Of a stretch of 64,000 nucleotides of DNA, positions 39,987 through 50,996 are shown piece by piece. The notes beneath the pieces are model-generated. The model ran no database searches. It saw only the letters and a program-made list of their open reading frames with translations, and had not been told where the DNA came from. The stretch covers positions 36,438 to 100,437 of the forward strand of contig CAWIZC010000007.1 in NCBI GenBank assembly GCA_963840445.1, given 5' to 3'. The DNA is from AWTP1-13 sp963840445 (GTDB lineage Bacteria; Pseudomonadota; Alphaproteobacteria; Rhizobiales; Hyphomicrobiaceae). A program made the position numbers and the translations under genes. Position 1 is the first letter of the stretch, and the number at the start of each line of letters is the position of its first letter.

Positions 39987-40134
39987 CGCCTGAGGCCTAA
40001 CAGGGTCGGGCCTCACCGGGCACCTCTGAGCCCTAGGCCAGTCAACTGCCAGACAGCCGGAAAGAGGCCGGAGACCGGACGCGTGTCGTCGCGTCTGAGA
40101 ACCGGCGGACGGGATCGGGGCACGGCATGCCGCA

Positions 40135-40329
40135 CTACTGCGCGGATCGGCGGCCCTGCTTCAACAGGTCGACCGCGGACCGGATGACGTGCACCAGCAC
40201 CCCCGCCATGAAGGCGCCGATCGCCAGATCGATTGTTACTTCTGCGAAGATTGGAAAGCGCAGGGCGTACCCACCAAGCCCTGCTAGCAGCAGGACCAGC
40301 GCCCAGCTGAAGATTGCCGATCTGACCAT
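40135..40329 (-). CDS. Small two-segment membrane protein
   Basis: 64 residues with two hydrophobic stretches (FSWALVLLLAGLGGYAL and IDLAIGAFMAGVLVHVI) and a basic C-terminus. The ATG is preceded by GGGGGAGTGGAG. No family is recognised. Confidence 0.5.
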   Translation of the reverse strand: MVRSAIFSWALVLLLAGLGGYALRFPIFAEVTIDLAIGAFMAGVLVHVIRSAVDLLKQGRRSAQ

Positions 40330-40595
40330 TGCATCCGCTCCACTCCCCCGCGGGCCCAGGCCATTACGTCAAGCCATGATTTTTCTCACTTACCGCATCC
40401 GTGTCCAGAACAAAAAGCAGCGACTGCGTTGTGCAGCGCACTCCTGTCACGCGAGATGGCAGGCGCCGAGCTGCCGGTTGCCATGATCGGAGGCGGACGC
40501 AACGCCTTGCCCGCGCCACATCTTGACTAGGGTGGTGTGATTCAATCCGAAGCGATCCAACTCCGGCCCGCTAAAGGCACGCCAGGGAGTGCGGC

Positions 40596-40982
40596 ATGGA
40601 AACGGTGTGGTGGTTGCTGGGCCAGATTCTGTGGCTCATCTGGACCGTGGCGTCCTGGCTGGTCGGATATGTGTTCTGGCTGGCCTTCTGGGTGCTGGCG
40701 CCGGTCATCCTGATGGCCGTCTTGGCAGTGCGTGTCGCCGAGTACGTGCTGGGCCGCGAGGTGGTGCGGGCCTGGGTGAAGCGCATCTCGCTCAAGTTCG
40801 GTGCCGGCGCATGGCGGCGCACGCACCGCGCCCTGTTCGCGCTCGGCGTGATGCCGATCCGCGTGCTCGGCTGGCTGATCCTCTACAGCCTATGGCACGT
40901 CGTCATCAGCTTGTTCTGGACGCCGCGCTGGAACCCCTGGCAACGCGCCTGGGATCGCCGTTGGCATCGCAAGCCGGCTTGA
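40596..40982 (+). CDS. Tryptophan-rich membrane protein, hypothetical
   Basis: 128 residues starting METVWWLLGQILWLIWTV. There are two or three hydrophobic segments up to residue 50 and one near residue 95 (ILYSLWHVVISLFW), with many tryptophans and a basic tail. It converges on the livM gene, ending 10 bases before that gene's stop. Function unknown. Confidence 0.6.
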   Translation: METVWWLLGQILWLIWTVASWLVGYVFWLAFWVLAPVILMAVLAVRVAEYVLGREVVRAWVKRISLKFGAGAWRRTHRALFALGVMPIRVLGWLILYSLWHVVISLFWTPRWNPWQRAWDRRWHRKPA

Positions 40983-40992
40983 AGCGGTGCGG

Positions 40993-41988
40993 TCAGGTGC
41001 TGTTCAGCCAGCGCTTGGCAAAGCCGAGCAGGCCTTGCGGCAGGAAGATCACCATCAGGATGAAGATGACGCCGAGCGGGATCAGGTAGGGAAACTGCTC
41101 GATCTGCGGCATGTTGAAGGTGGATGCGATCCAAGGGAACAGACGGGAGAAGCCTTCGCGCAGGCCGAGGAAGAAACCCGCGCCCAGGATCGGTCCCAGC
41201 AGCGTGCCGATACCGCCCATCACATTGAAGATGACGACCTCGCCCGAGATCAGGAAGTAGACGAAGTCGGGCGCCGCAAAGCGGTTCTGCAAGGCGTACA
41301 GCACGCCCGCCAGGCCTGCGAACAGGCCCGACAGCATCACCGCCACCATCTTGTAGCGCTCGACGGGATAGCCGATCGCCCGCGTGCGTGCCTCGTTCTC
41401 GCGGATCGACTGCAACACCATGCCGAACGGCGACTGCGTGATGCGCCGCAAAACCAGGTAGGAGATGGCGACAGCCGCCAGCACGAACCAGTGCAACGTG
41501 GTGGACGTGAAGGGCGTCGTGTAGATGCCGGGAATGCCGAGCTGCGGGCGCGAGAAGGACAGGCCGTTCTCACCGCCTGTCACCTCGGTCCAGGTGAAGA
41601 TGATGACGTAGAAGATCTGCGAGAAGATCAGCGTGGTGATGGCGAAGTAGATGTCGCGCAGGCGGGTGGAGAAATACGCGACAAACAGCGCCACCGCCGC
41701 CGAGCCGGCCAGCCCGTAGAGTATCGCCAGCCACAGGTTGGGGGGTTTGACCATCAGCAGCGCGGCCGCGGCGCCGTACATGCCGAGCCCGAAAAACGCC
41801 GAGTGCCCGAACGACACCATGCCCGTGTAGCCGATCAGCAGATCGGACGACATGGCAAGCAGCCCCCAGATCAGGATCTCGGTCAGGAAGCGGCGCCAGA
41901 ACTCCGGCAGCACCAGCGGAGCCACGACCAAGAGCGCGACGACAATGGCGAAGCCCGTCCAGTAAACGGTGGCGCTGCGTTTGCTCAT
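40993..41988 (-). CDS. livM: Branched-chain amino acid-type ABC transporter permease LivM
   Basis: 331 residues from the ATG before SKRSATVYW, which overlaps the livH stop (ATGA). About nine to ten hydrophobic segments are present, with the family motif GYTGMVSFGHSAFFGLGMYG near residue 55 and the coupling region RENEARTRAIGYPVERYK. The frame is intact. It forms the permease pair with LivH. The substrate could be branched-chain amino acids, amides or aromatic acids. Confidence 0.93.
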   Translation of the reverse strand: MSKRSATVYWTGFAIVVALLVVAPLVLPEFWRRFLTEILIWGLLAMSSDLLIGYTGMVSFGHSAFFGLGMYGAAAALLMVKPPNLWLAILYGLAGSAAVALFVAYFSTRLRDIYFAITTLIFSQIFYVIIFTWTEVTGGENGLSFSRPQLGIPGIYTTPFTSTTLHWFVLAAVAISYLVLRRITQSPFGMVLQSIRENEARTRAIGYPVERYKMVAVMLSGLFAGLAGVLYALQNRFAAPDFVYFLISGEVVIFNVMGGIGTLLGPILGAGFFLGLREGFSRLFPWIASTFNMPQIEQFPYLIPLGVIFILMVIFLPQGLLGFAKRWLNST

Positions 41989-42862
41989 TTGGGTGTCGGG
42001 ACGAAGAGGCCGGTGGGCCGGAACAGAAGGGTGAGGATCAGCACGACCGAGGACACGATGATGGCCTGCGAGGGGCTGACCCAGATCGACGCGTAGGCTT
42101 CGAGCAGGCTGATGAAGATGGCCGCCAGGATCGAGCCGCCGAGATTGCCCATGCCGCCCACCACCACGACGATGAAGGCCTTCAGCACCCAGTCGAGCCC
42201 CATGGCGTGGTTGACGCCGACCAGCGGACCGAACAGCACGCCGCTCGCTGCCGCCATGCCGGCGCCGATGGCGAACACTCCCGTGTGCACCCAAGGCACG
42301 GGAATACCCATGGCCTGCGCCATCACACGGTCCTGCGTGGTGGCGCGGATCCAGATGCCGTAGCGGCCATACTTCAGGAACAGGTAGAGGCCGCCGATGA
42401 TCGCCGCCGACAGGCGGCGATGACGATCCGGTACCAGGGATACTGCAGGTAGAAGAGCGTGAACTGGCCGGTCAGCGGTTCCTGGATCTTGCGGGCCACC
42501 GGCCCGAACTGCCACAGCGCGTAGTTCTGCAGCACCAGCGATACGCCGAACGTGGCGAGGATGGTGTTGAGCGGATCGCGGCCGAGCAGGGGCCGCAGGG
42601 TGACGATCTGCATCAAGGCGCCGAGCAGCGCGACGATGAGAATGGCCAGCACCAGCGCCAGCCAGAAGCTGCCGGTCGCGGTCAGCACGATCACGCCCAT
42701 GTAGGCGCCGAGCATGAACAGCTCGCCGTGCGCGAAGTTCACCACGTCCATGATGCCGAAGATCAGCGTCAGGCCGGAGGCTACCAGGGCCAGGATCATG
42801 CCGGAGACCAGACCGTTCACGGTCTGGATGACGATGATGTCCCAGGGGATGGCGGCGAACAT
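41985..42862 (-). CDS. livH: ABC transporter permease LivH (frameshifted)
   Basis: The N-terminal part has IQTVNGLVSGMILALVASGL and IMDVVNFAHGELFMLGAYMG, the LivH signature. The C-terminal part has ATTQDRVMAQAMGIPV and GLDWVLKAFIVVVVGGMGNL. A missing base near 42412 splits them (YRIVIAA|LSAAIIGGLYLFLK). The joined length is about 292 residues, normal for LivH. Confidence 0.88.
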
Positions 42863-42864
42863 GC

Positions 42865-43599
<735 letters not shown>

Positions 43600-43603
<4 letters not shown>

Positions 43604-44391
43604 GTCTTGAGATAGACCTCCTGCACCCGCGGGTTCTGCTGGATCTCGGCGGGCGGACCTTCGGCCAGCACCTCGCCGTAGTGCAGAACCGTGATGCGCT
43701 GCGCCAGCTCCATGACCACCTGCATGTCGTGCTCGACGATCAGGATGGTGAGATCCTTGGCGATGCTGCGCACCAGCTGCATGGTGTCGTGGGTTTCGGC
43801 GGCGCTCATGCCGGCGGTCGGCTCGTCCAGGCAGAGCAGTTGCGGCTCGGTGGCCAGCGCGATGCCGATCTCGAGGTTGCGCTGCTGGCCGTGCGACAGG
43901 TTGGCGGCCAGCTCATGGGCGTTGTCGAGCAGGCCCACCGCCTGCAGCACCGCCTCGGCCCTGTCGATGAGATCGTGGTAGTCGCGATGATGCTTGAGCA
44001 TGCTCCAGCCGTGGCGCCGCGACTGGGCCGCGACCCGCACATTCTCGAGCGCGGTGGCGTTGGGCAGGATGTTGGTGATCTGATACGACCGGGCGATGCC
44101 CTTCTGCGAGATGCGGTTGGGGGGCAGGCCGCCGATGTCCTCACCGTTGAAGATGACGCGACCGGCCGTGGGCCGCAGAACGCCCGTTAGGCAGTTGAAG
44201 AACGTGCTCTTGCCCGCACCGTTTGGGCCGATGACGGCGCGAATCTCGCCGCGCCCGACCTCGAAATTGACGTTGTTGAGTGCGGTTAGACCACCGAAGC
44301 GGATGGTCAGACCTTCCGTACGCAGCATGGGGGCGGAAGTATCTCCCCGGCCCTGCTGGGCCGGGGATCGCACAAGAGCGTCTGAGGCCAC
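43600..44391 (-). CDS. livG: ABC transporter ATP-binding protein LivG
   Basis: 263 residues if started at the GTG at 44391, directly after the binding-protein stop; the ATG at 44328 (MLRTEGLTIRFGG) is an equally plausible start. It has Walker A GPNGAGKSTFFNCLTG, the signature NLSHGQQRNLEIGIALA, Walker B LLCLDEPTAGM, and LTILIVEHDMQVVM with the catalytic histidine. The frame is intact. Confidence 0.92.
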
Positions 44392-45693
44392 TTAGGTGAG
44401 CGTGCAGGCCGCGGGCGCCGTGACCTTTTCCTTGGGGATCACCTCGATGATCTTGTGCTTGCCGTCCTTGATCTCGAAGATGAACTGCTGAAGCATCGCC
44501 TGGTGGTCTTCCTTGCGCAGCGTCTTGTCGCCCTGCGGGAAGTCGTCGCCCTCTTTCATCTCCAGGCCTTCCAGCGCCTCGATCAGCTTGGGAGTGTCGG
44601 CCCGGCTCTGGAACTTGGATTTTTCCATTCCGAGCTTGAGCGCATTCATCGCCTCGAAGTTGGACTGCACGAAGCGGTCGGGCAGCGGACCCGAGGGATC
44701 GATCTCCTTGAGGCGCACCTGCGCCTCTTCGATGAACCTCCTGTTGGCGGGCGTGTTGAGCGGACCGTCCAACACGGGAATGTAGCGATTGATGCCGATG
44801 AAGCCCTCGATCTTGTTGCCCTGCGCGGGGAGATTGGTCGACTCGGCGATCGAGCCGTCACCGACCCATTTGTACTTCTTGGTCAGACCCAGATCGAACG
44901 CCTGGTTGGCGATGGTGACCCCGTCCTTGCCGAAGAAGATGGCAAACAGACCGTCGAAGTCGCCGGTGATCTTGGAAAGGAACGGCGTCATGTCGGCGGT
45001 ACCGAGCGGAATGCCCGTGGTGCCGACGATCGTGCCGCCCAGCTTCTTGATCTCGTCGCCGTAGGCGTCCTTGGTGGACTGACCCCACGAGTAGTCGGCG
45101 TAGATGATGTGCCAACGCTTGCCGAGCTTGGTCAGGAAGGGTGCCATGCCCACGGCCTGCGAAGGCGCATAGTCGAACGTGCGGAAGGTATGGCGATCGC
45201 ACTTGGTGGTGGTGATGGTGGTGTCGAGGCACACCCCGATCATGTTGACGACCTTGGCCTCGCCAAATACCGGCATGCAGGCGAGGCACACGTTCGACAG
45301 GAACCCGCCCTCGTGCGCGTCGATGTTGTCCTCGACGATCAGCTTCTCGGCCTTGCGGCGGCCGACGTCGGGCTTGGACTCGTAGTCGGCGACGATCAGC
45401 TCGATCGGTCGCCCGTTGACGCCACCCGACTTGTTGATGCGGTCGACGGCCATCTGCGTGCCGACCAGGGCAGTCTTGCCGCCAGAAGCGGCTGCGCCGG
45501 ACAGGGGCTGCAGCGAGCCGATCTTGTAGGGCTTGGCCTGACCGAACGCCGCGCGCCACGGAGCCGGCACCAGCATGGTGGCACCGATCGCACCTGCGCC
45601 CGTCGCGCTCCAGCCGAGCAGGCGGCGGCGGGTGACCTTGCCGCTGTACCAGAACTCCTCGGACCAGCTCTTGGACTTGCTTTCCTCAGACAT
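44392..45693 (-). CDS. Liv-type ABC transporter substrate-binding protein
   Basis: 433 residues from the ATG at 45693, which follows GGGAGGGG. A twin-arginine-like signal is present (TRRRLLGWSATGAGAIGATM) after a 20-residue polar lead. The periplasmic-binding fold begins KPYKIGSLQPLSGAAASGGK. It heads the livKGFHM-like operon. The family is the one with urea/amide and aromatic-acid binders as well as amino-acid binders, so the substrate is open. Confidence 0.9.
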   Translation of the reverse strand: MSEESKSKSWSEEFWYSGKVTRRRLLGWSATGAGAIGATMLVPAPWRAAFGQAKPYKIGSLQPLSGAAASGGKTALVGTQMAVDRINKSGGVNGRPIELIVADYESKPDVGRRKAEKLIVEDNIDAHEGGFLSNVCLACMPVFGEAKVVNMIGVCLDTTITTTKCDRHTFRTFDYAPSQAVGMAPFLTKLGKRWHIIYADYSWGQSTKDAYGDEIKKLGGTIVGTTGIPLGTADMTPFLSKITGDFDGLFAIFFGKDGVTIANQAFDLGLTKKYKWVGDGSIAESTNLPAQGNKIEGFIGINRYIPVLDGPLNTPANRRFIEEAQVRLKEIDPSGPLPDRFVQSNFEAMNALKLGMEKSKFQSRADTPKLIEALEGLEMKEGDDFPQGDKTLRKEDHQAMLQQFIFEIKDGKHKIIEVIPKEKVTAPAACTLT

Positions 45694-46111
45694 GACGAAC
45701 CCCTCCCACGGATCAACTAGATACAGGCGCAGCCGGTGAGCTGAGATTTTGTGCGACCTACCCCGGCTTGTTTTCGCACCGGTTTCGAGAGGAAACCGGC
45801 GCGGCTCCAACCAAGCCAGTTGGCGCATCTCTTATTAAGCCAACTGCTATCGGACAATCGTAGCGTAAGGGCCTGACTGCAACAAGCGCCCCTAGCCCGG
45901 CTGCGAGGGCGGCAAAACCGCATGCGAGTGACGGGTATGGCGGCCTTCGCAGGGCCAGTAGCGAAGCGTATCGCACCATTGCCGAGAGGTTTCGTCGCAC
46001 CACAGCCGTTGGCTGCTGCGCCCGGCGTACAACTTTACGGGGTGCTTGACCCGAGCGTGCCCGCAACGCCAAAGTGCGTCGAGCCAAGAGCTATGCCAGC
46101 GAGGTGAACGA
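45694..46111. other. Divergent intergenic region with an inverted repeat
   Basis: It separates the divergent binding-protein and DapA-like genes and should hold both promoters. The hairpin CCGGTTTC/GAAACCGG (45779-45786 and 45792-45799) is the only clear structure and could be an operator. No regulator gene is adjacent. Confidence 0.35.
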
Positions 46112-47068
46112 ATGCCCCGGCACAAGAGCTACGTTCCACACGGCGTCATCCCGGCCGTGCTGCTGCCGTTCGACGCCGATCTCGCCATCGACGAGCCGAA
46201 CTTCCGCAAGCATCTGCGCGACGTGGCGGCGACGCCCGGCATTTCTGGCATCACCCTTAACGCACACTCGACCGAGGTCGCCTCCTGCACCTTCGACGAG
46301 CAGCGCCGCGTGCTCGACGTGGCGCAGACCGAGATCGGCAACCGCATGCCGATCGTCAACGGCATCTGGGCCGACGGCAGCCTGGAGGCGGCCCGCCTCG
46401 CACGCATGGCGACCGAGGGCGGGGCGTCGGCCCTGCTGGTGTTCCCGCCGGCCCCATTCACGCTTGGCCAGTCGCCGCAGATGGCGATCGCGCATTTCAA
46501 GCGCATCGCCGATGCGACCGATCTGCCGCTGATCGTCTTCCAGTATCCGCTGGCGACCGGCCAGGGCTATCCCAAGGATACCCTGCTCAAGATGTGCGAG
46601 CAGGTGCCGACCATCCGCGCCATCAAGGACTGGATCGGCAACGTCCCCCATCACGAGTGGCACGTGCGCACGCTGCAGAGCCTGTCACGGCCCGTCAACG
46701 TGCTCTCCACGCACAGCGCCTGGCTGCTCTCCTCGCTGGTGCTCGGCTGCAACGGCCTGCTCTCGGGCAGCGGCAGCGTCATCCCCGATCTGCAGTCGCA
46801 GCTGTTTGCCGCCGTCCAGCGCAACGATCTCGCCGCCGCGCGCGCACTGAACGACCGCATCGAGCCGCTGATGCAGGTGTTCTATGCCGACCCGTTCGTC
46901 GACATGCACAACCGCATGAAGGAAGCGCTGGTATTGCTGGGGCGCATCCCGCGCGCATTCGTGCGGCCGCCGCTGATCAAACTCACGCAGGCCGAGATCG
47001 GCCGCATCCGCGAAGGCCTGATCGCCGCCGGACTGCTGGGCGCGACGGCCGGCCGCAACGCGGCCTGA
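46112..47068 (+). CDS. Dihydrodipicolinate synthase/N-acetylneuraminate lyase family protein
   Basis: 318 residues from the ATG at 46112 (MPRHKSYVPHGV), preceded by GAGGTGA. It is a TIM-barrel class I aldolase of the DapA superfamily, with the catalytic tyrosine at about 145 (VFQYPLATG) and the Schiff-base lysine at about 172 (IRAIKDWIG). It is unlikely to be the lysine-pathway enzyme because of its context beside a Liv transporter and an EthD-like gene; it is more probably an aldolase/dehydratase for an imported acid. Confidence 0.85.
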   Translation: MPRHKSYVPHGVIPAVLLPFDADLAIDEPNFRKHLRDVAATPGISGITLNAHSTEVASCTFDEQRRVLDVAQTEIGNRMPIVNGIWADGSLEAARLARMATEGGASALLVFPPAPFTLGQSPQMAIAHFKRIADATDLPLIVFQYPLATGQGYPKDTLLKMCEQVPTIRAIKDWIGNVPHHEWHVRTLQSLSRPVNVLSTHSAWLLSSLVLGCNGLLSGSGSVIPDLQSQLFAAVQRNDLAAARALNDRIEPLMQVFYADPFVDMHNRMKEALVLLGRIPRAFVRPPLIKLTQAEIGRIREGLIAAGLLGATAGRNAA

Positions 47069-47082
47069 GGGGCGGCGTAGAC

Positions 47083-47737
47083 ATGGCCGGCATTCTGTCC
47101 GTCTGGAACGACTGCGCGCCGGAAGGCTTCGAGCACTTCGAGCGATGGTACAATGGCGAGCACCTGCTGGAGCGGGTCGGCGTGCCGGGCTTCAAGTTTG
47201 GCCGGCGCTACGAATTGGTGTCGGGCGGTGATCGCGCGCTTCATGGCCTTCTACGAGGTCGACAGCCCCGCTGTGCTGACCTCGCCGGCGTACGTGGAGA
47301 GGCTGGAGAACCCGACGCCCTGGACCAGCGAGGCGATGCAATCGTTCCGCGGCATGGTGCGGACCGTGTGCGACCTGAAGGCGGTCGCCGGCAACCTGAT
47401 CGGCTCGCACGCGGTGGTGCTGCGCGCCGATAAAGCCATGGCGCCGACCCCGGCGGCGGACAAGCTGGTCGCCAAGCTCGCCGCGCAGGATGGCATCGCC
47501 CGCGTGCAGCTCTGGACCGCGGCAGCCCAGCAGACCAAAGCCGACACCGCTGAGATGAAAAGCCGCGGCCAGGACAAGCTGATCGCCGGCGCCCTGATGG
47601 TCGAATGCGTACGCCGCAGCGACGCGGACCGTGTGGCGGGCTCGCTCGCCGCGGACGGGCCACCGCCGGAGTTAGGCATCAGCGGCCCCAGCGCGCTCGG
47701 CGTTTACGCTTTGTTGTGTATCTACGACAAACCTTGA
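47083..47737 (+). CDS. EthD-like dimeric alpha+beta barrel protein, function unknown (frameshifted)
   Basis: It starts MAGILSVWNDCAPEGFEHFE, 14 bases after the DapA-like gene, and ends LGVYALLCIYDKP. The frame changes near 47235, after RRYELVSGG and before FMAFYEVDSPAVLTSPAYVE. The joined length is about 217 residues, suggesting two ferredoxin-like repeats: WYNGEHLLERVGVPGFKFG in the first, and a second around VQLWTAAAQQTK. It is likely co-transcribed with and acts in the same pathway as the aldolase. Confidence 0.7.
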
Positions 47738-47793
47738 GCGTAGGCGCGTTCCGGGCCTCGTAGCCTGCGACGCCGGACCCAATTGTCGTCGCG

Positions 47794-49741
47794 TTGAGGC
47801 TGGCCAACAACTGCAGCTGCATCCTGGCTGCAACCCCGCACACGATAACGGACGCACGCAACGTGCAGGATGGCAATCTGACCAACGAAGAGCTGGGCTT
47901 GGCGCTCGAGCGCCTGGCGCTGGCGCTTTCCGCCACCGGTCTCGGCGTGTGGGAGCGCGACCTCACCACCAACCGGGTGACATGGTCGGACTCGATGTAC
48001 CAGCTGTTCGGGCGCAAGCCCGAGGAGTTCTCCGGCGACCCCGACGAGGTGCTGAGCTTCGTGCATTCCGACGACCGGACGGACTTCCGGCAGGGCTATC
48101 TGAAGGCGCTGCAGGACGAGCGCGATTTTTTCGAGCAGGAGTTCCGCATCATCCGGCCGAACGGCGAGGTGCGCTGGGTGCAGCGGCGCGGACGCCTGCG
48201 GCGCGGGCCGGACGGGCGGGCGCAGTCGGTGCTCGGCGTCGCCCTCGACATCACCGAGCGCAAGCATGCCGAGGAGGCCAACGCGCGATTGGCTTCGCTC
48301 GTCTCGGGCGCCGATGATGCCATCATCGGCATGAGGCTCGACAGCACGATCGTGTCGTGGAACCCGGCGGCGGAGCGGCTGTTCGGCTATCGCGACGAGG
48401 AGATGATCGGCCGGTCGTTGCGCATTCTCTATCCCGAGGGCGCCGAGGCCGAGTTCGAAACGCTCTATGCCCGCGTGCGCGCCGGCGAGCATCTGCGCTA
48501 CGAGGGCGTGCGCAGGCGCCGCGACGGCACACCGGTGCATGTGTCTGTGGTGGTGACGCCGGTGCTCGGCAAGAACGGAGCGCCGGTCGGCGCCTCGGCG
48601 ATCGTGCGCGACGAGACCGAGCGCAAACGCACCGAGCAGCAGCTGGTCGATGCGCTGGCTCTGCTGATGCAGACCAGCAACCAGCGCAAGATGGCTCTGG
48701 CGGCTGGCGGCATGGGCATCTTCGAGGTGGACGTCGGACGGGACAGGATCATCTGGTCCGACGAGATCTACGCGCAGGTCGGCATCGAGCGCACCTCGGA
48801 AACGCTGCCGATGGCCGCCATCGAGCGCTTCGTCCATCCCGACGACCTGGCATTGGCGCGCACCAACAGCGCCGCCGCGTTCGCGGCCGGCGGCATCTAC
48901 GAGAACGAGTTCCGCGTCATTCGTGCGGATGGCCAGGTGCGCTGGCTGTACGTGCGCGCCCAAGCCTCGGCGAGCGGCGACAGGCCCGCCAAGATTTACG
49001 GCATCAGCATGGACATCACCGAACGCAAGGAACGGGAAGCGCATATCCGTTTCCTGCTGTCGGAGGTCGCGCATCGCTCGAAGAACCTGCTGGCCGTTGT
49101 GCAGGCGATCGCCGCGCAGACGGCCAGGGCCACCAGCTCGCCGCTCAGTTTTGCCGACGACTTCGGCGACCGCCTGAAGAGCCTCGCGGCTTCTCTCGAC
49201 CTGCTGGTGCAGCAGGAATGGCTTGGCGTCTCGGTCGAAGGGCTCGTGCAATCGCAGCTCGGGCACTATGCCGAGCCCGGCAACACGCGCGTCAGTTTCG
49301 AGGGCCCTAGCGTCATGTTGAGTCCGCTGGCTGCACAGTATCTCGGCATGGCTCTACACGAGCTGTCGACCAACGCGGCGAAGTATGGCGCGCTCTCGGG
49401 CGCGGTCGGCACGGTGGCCATCGCCTGGCGCGTTGCCGGTCAGGCGGGTAACAGGCGCTTCCAGATGTCATGGCGGGAGGACGGCGGACCAGCCGTTGCG
49501 CCGCCGACGAAGACCGGGCTTCGGCAGCCTGGTGATCGAGCGCATGGCCGCCGAAGCGCTGCATGGCCAGGTGACGCTGGAGTATGCGCGCGAGGGTGTG
49601 CGCTGGTCTCTGGACGCCGACGCCGATGCGACACTGAAGAATGCGCCGTTGAAACCGGCGCCTGGCTCCGCGTCGCGCGCCACAATGGATGCGCGCACGA
49701 AAGGTGGCCCGGTCCAGGGAGAGAAGACTCGGGGGGACTAG
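47794..49741 (+). CDS. PAS-domain HWE-family histidine kinase (frameshifted)
   Basis: Three PAS domains, each with following PAC-type sequence: GLGVWERDLTTNRVTWSDSM, then DAIIGMRLDSTIVSWNPAAE, then GMGIFEVDVGRDRIIWSDEI. The HWE-type kinase core follows (EVAHRSKNLLAVVQAIAAQT) with the ATPase ALHELSTNAAKYGALS. An extra base in a G run near 49517 (TG|FGSLVIERMAAEA) shifts the frame; the joined length is about 649 residues. The first codon is unclear (TTG at 47794, GTG at 47863). There is no membrane segment, so it is cytoplasmic; no response regulator is adjacent. Confidence 0.83.
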
Positions 49742-49946
49742 GGGGCTAGATTCCGAGACTAGATGGACCGGGCCGAGTGCCGATAAGTGCGCAGTGTACG
49801 CGCCATTGCGGCGGGGCAACGGTGCCTCTATGGCGAACTCATGGATTCGCCAGCCATCTTTCTCGAAACTCCGCGGCGCATGTCGGCGCTTGAAATTGCG
49901 CGAGGATGGGGGAATTATTGCAGGCTCGTGACAACAGGAGGCGCCA

Positions 49947-50333
49947 TTGAGCGAAGCCGAGACAATACAGTTCAGCCCGCGCAATCGCGCGGGCGCGCAT
50001 GCCAACGCTGCGCACGCACCTTCCGCTTACACCTCCACCACTTTCTTCACGCGATTGGAACTCAACCAGATTCTGAACCTGTACGGCCGCAAGGTGGCCG
50101 CCGGGGAATGGCGCGACTACGCCATCGATTTCGGTCGCGAGAAGGCTGTGTTCTCGATCTTCCGCCGCACCAGCGAGGTGCCGCTCTATCGCATCGAGAA
50201 GAACCCCAAGCTGGCCATGCGCCAGGGCGCCTACAGTGTGGTTGCGGCCACCGGGCACATCATGAAGCGCGGCCATGACCTTGCCCGCGTGCTGGGCGTG
50301 CTCGACCAGAAGGTGCGGCTAGCTGCCGTCTGA
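49947..50333 (+). CDS. DUF2794 family protein
   Basis: 128 residues, apparently starting with TTG at 49947 after AACAGGAGG. It contains the conserved FFTRLELNQILNLYGRKVAA and WRDYAIDFGREKAVFSIFRR of DUF2794, a family largely confined to Alphaproteobacteria and of unknown function. It is convergent with the acetyltransferase gene, overlapping it by 15 bases. Confidence 0.88.
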   Translation: MSEAETIQFSPRNRAGAHANAAHAPSAYTSTTFFTRLELNQILNLYGRKVAAGEWRDYAIDFGREKAVFSIFRRTSEVPLYRIEKNPKLAMRQGAYSVVAATGHIMKRGHDLARVLGVLDQKVRLAAV

Positions 50334-50873
50334 GCGGCCGGACAGTTCGGCGGGTGCGGTGCGGTCGCCGTCGCCGAGCGGCAGCTCCATGATGATGCTG
50401 TCGAGCCAGCGGTCGAACTTGTAGCCGACCGAGTGCAGCGTGCCGCTGAAGGTGAAGCCGACGCTGCGGTGCAGGCGGATCGACGCGTACTGCGCCGAAT
50501 CACCGATCACCGCCAGCATCAGGCGGTAGCCCTTCTCGGTGCAGGCGCCGACCAGGGCATCGAGCAGGGCGCGGCCGACGCCTTTGCCCTGCATGTCAGA
50601 CGCCAGGTAGATCGAATCCTCGACCGTGAAGCGGTACGCAGGCCGCGTGCGGTAGGCATTGGCGTAGGCATAGCCGACGACGCGGCCGGCAAGCTCTGCG
50701 ACGAGGTAGGGATAGCCCGCGCCGGTGATGGCGTCGAAGCGCCGTCTCATCTCGGCTTCGTCGGGCGGGTCGAGCTCGAAACTCGCCGTGCCACTGAGCA
50801 CGGATGCACTGTAGATGGCCGTGATGACCGGGATGTCGGATGCGCGAGCGCCGCGCACCAAAGCTTGCGTCAT
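50319..50873 (-). CDS. GNAT acetyltransferase (phosphinothricin acetyltransferase-like)
   Basis: 184 residues from the ATG before TQALVRGARASDIP; an in-frame start nine codons upstream is possible. It is a GNAT fold with ITAIYSASVLSGTASFE at the N-terminus, the acetyl-CoA loop SDMQGKGVGRALLDAL, and HRSVGFTFSGTLHSVGYKF, which matches the Pat/Bar-like N-acetyltransferase group. The natural substrate is unknown. Confidence 0.88.
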   Translation of the reverse strand: MTQALVRGARASDIPVITAIYSASVLSGTASFELDPPDEAEMRRRFDAITGAGYPYLVAELAGRVVGYAYANAYRTRPAYRFTVEDSIYLASDMQGKGVGRALLDALVGACTEKGYRLMLAVIGDSAQYASIRLHRSVGFTFSGTLHSVGYKFDRWLDSIIMELPLGDGDRTAPAELSGRSDGS

Positions 50874-50935
50874 TGAGAAATTCCCCCTCGGGACAGTCAA
50901 CCGTGTCCGACAAAGCTAGCCCGAGCCGACGCCCA

Positions 50936-50967
50936 AAAGCAAAGGGCCCCGCCGAAGCGGAGCCCTT
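50936..50967 (-). terminator. Intrinsic terminator of the Bax-inhibitor-1 gene
   Basis: An 11-bp stem with one mismatch (AAGGGCCCCGC / GCGGAGCCCTT) and a CGAA loop is followed on the minus strand by TTTGCTTTT. It lies 29 bases after the stop codon. Confidence 0.85.
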
Positions 50968-50996
50968 CACTCTTCGTATCCAACAAGCCGACCGGC

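Noticed and set aside
47722..49266. 514-codon minus-strand open frame opposite the PAS kinase
   Set aside because: The plus-strand frame carries PAS and HWE motifs; the antisense frame has none.
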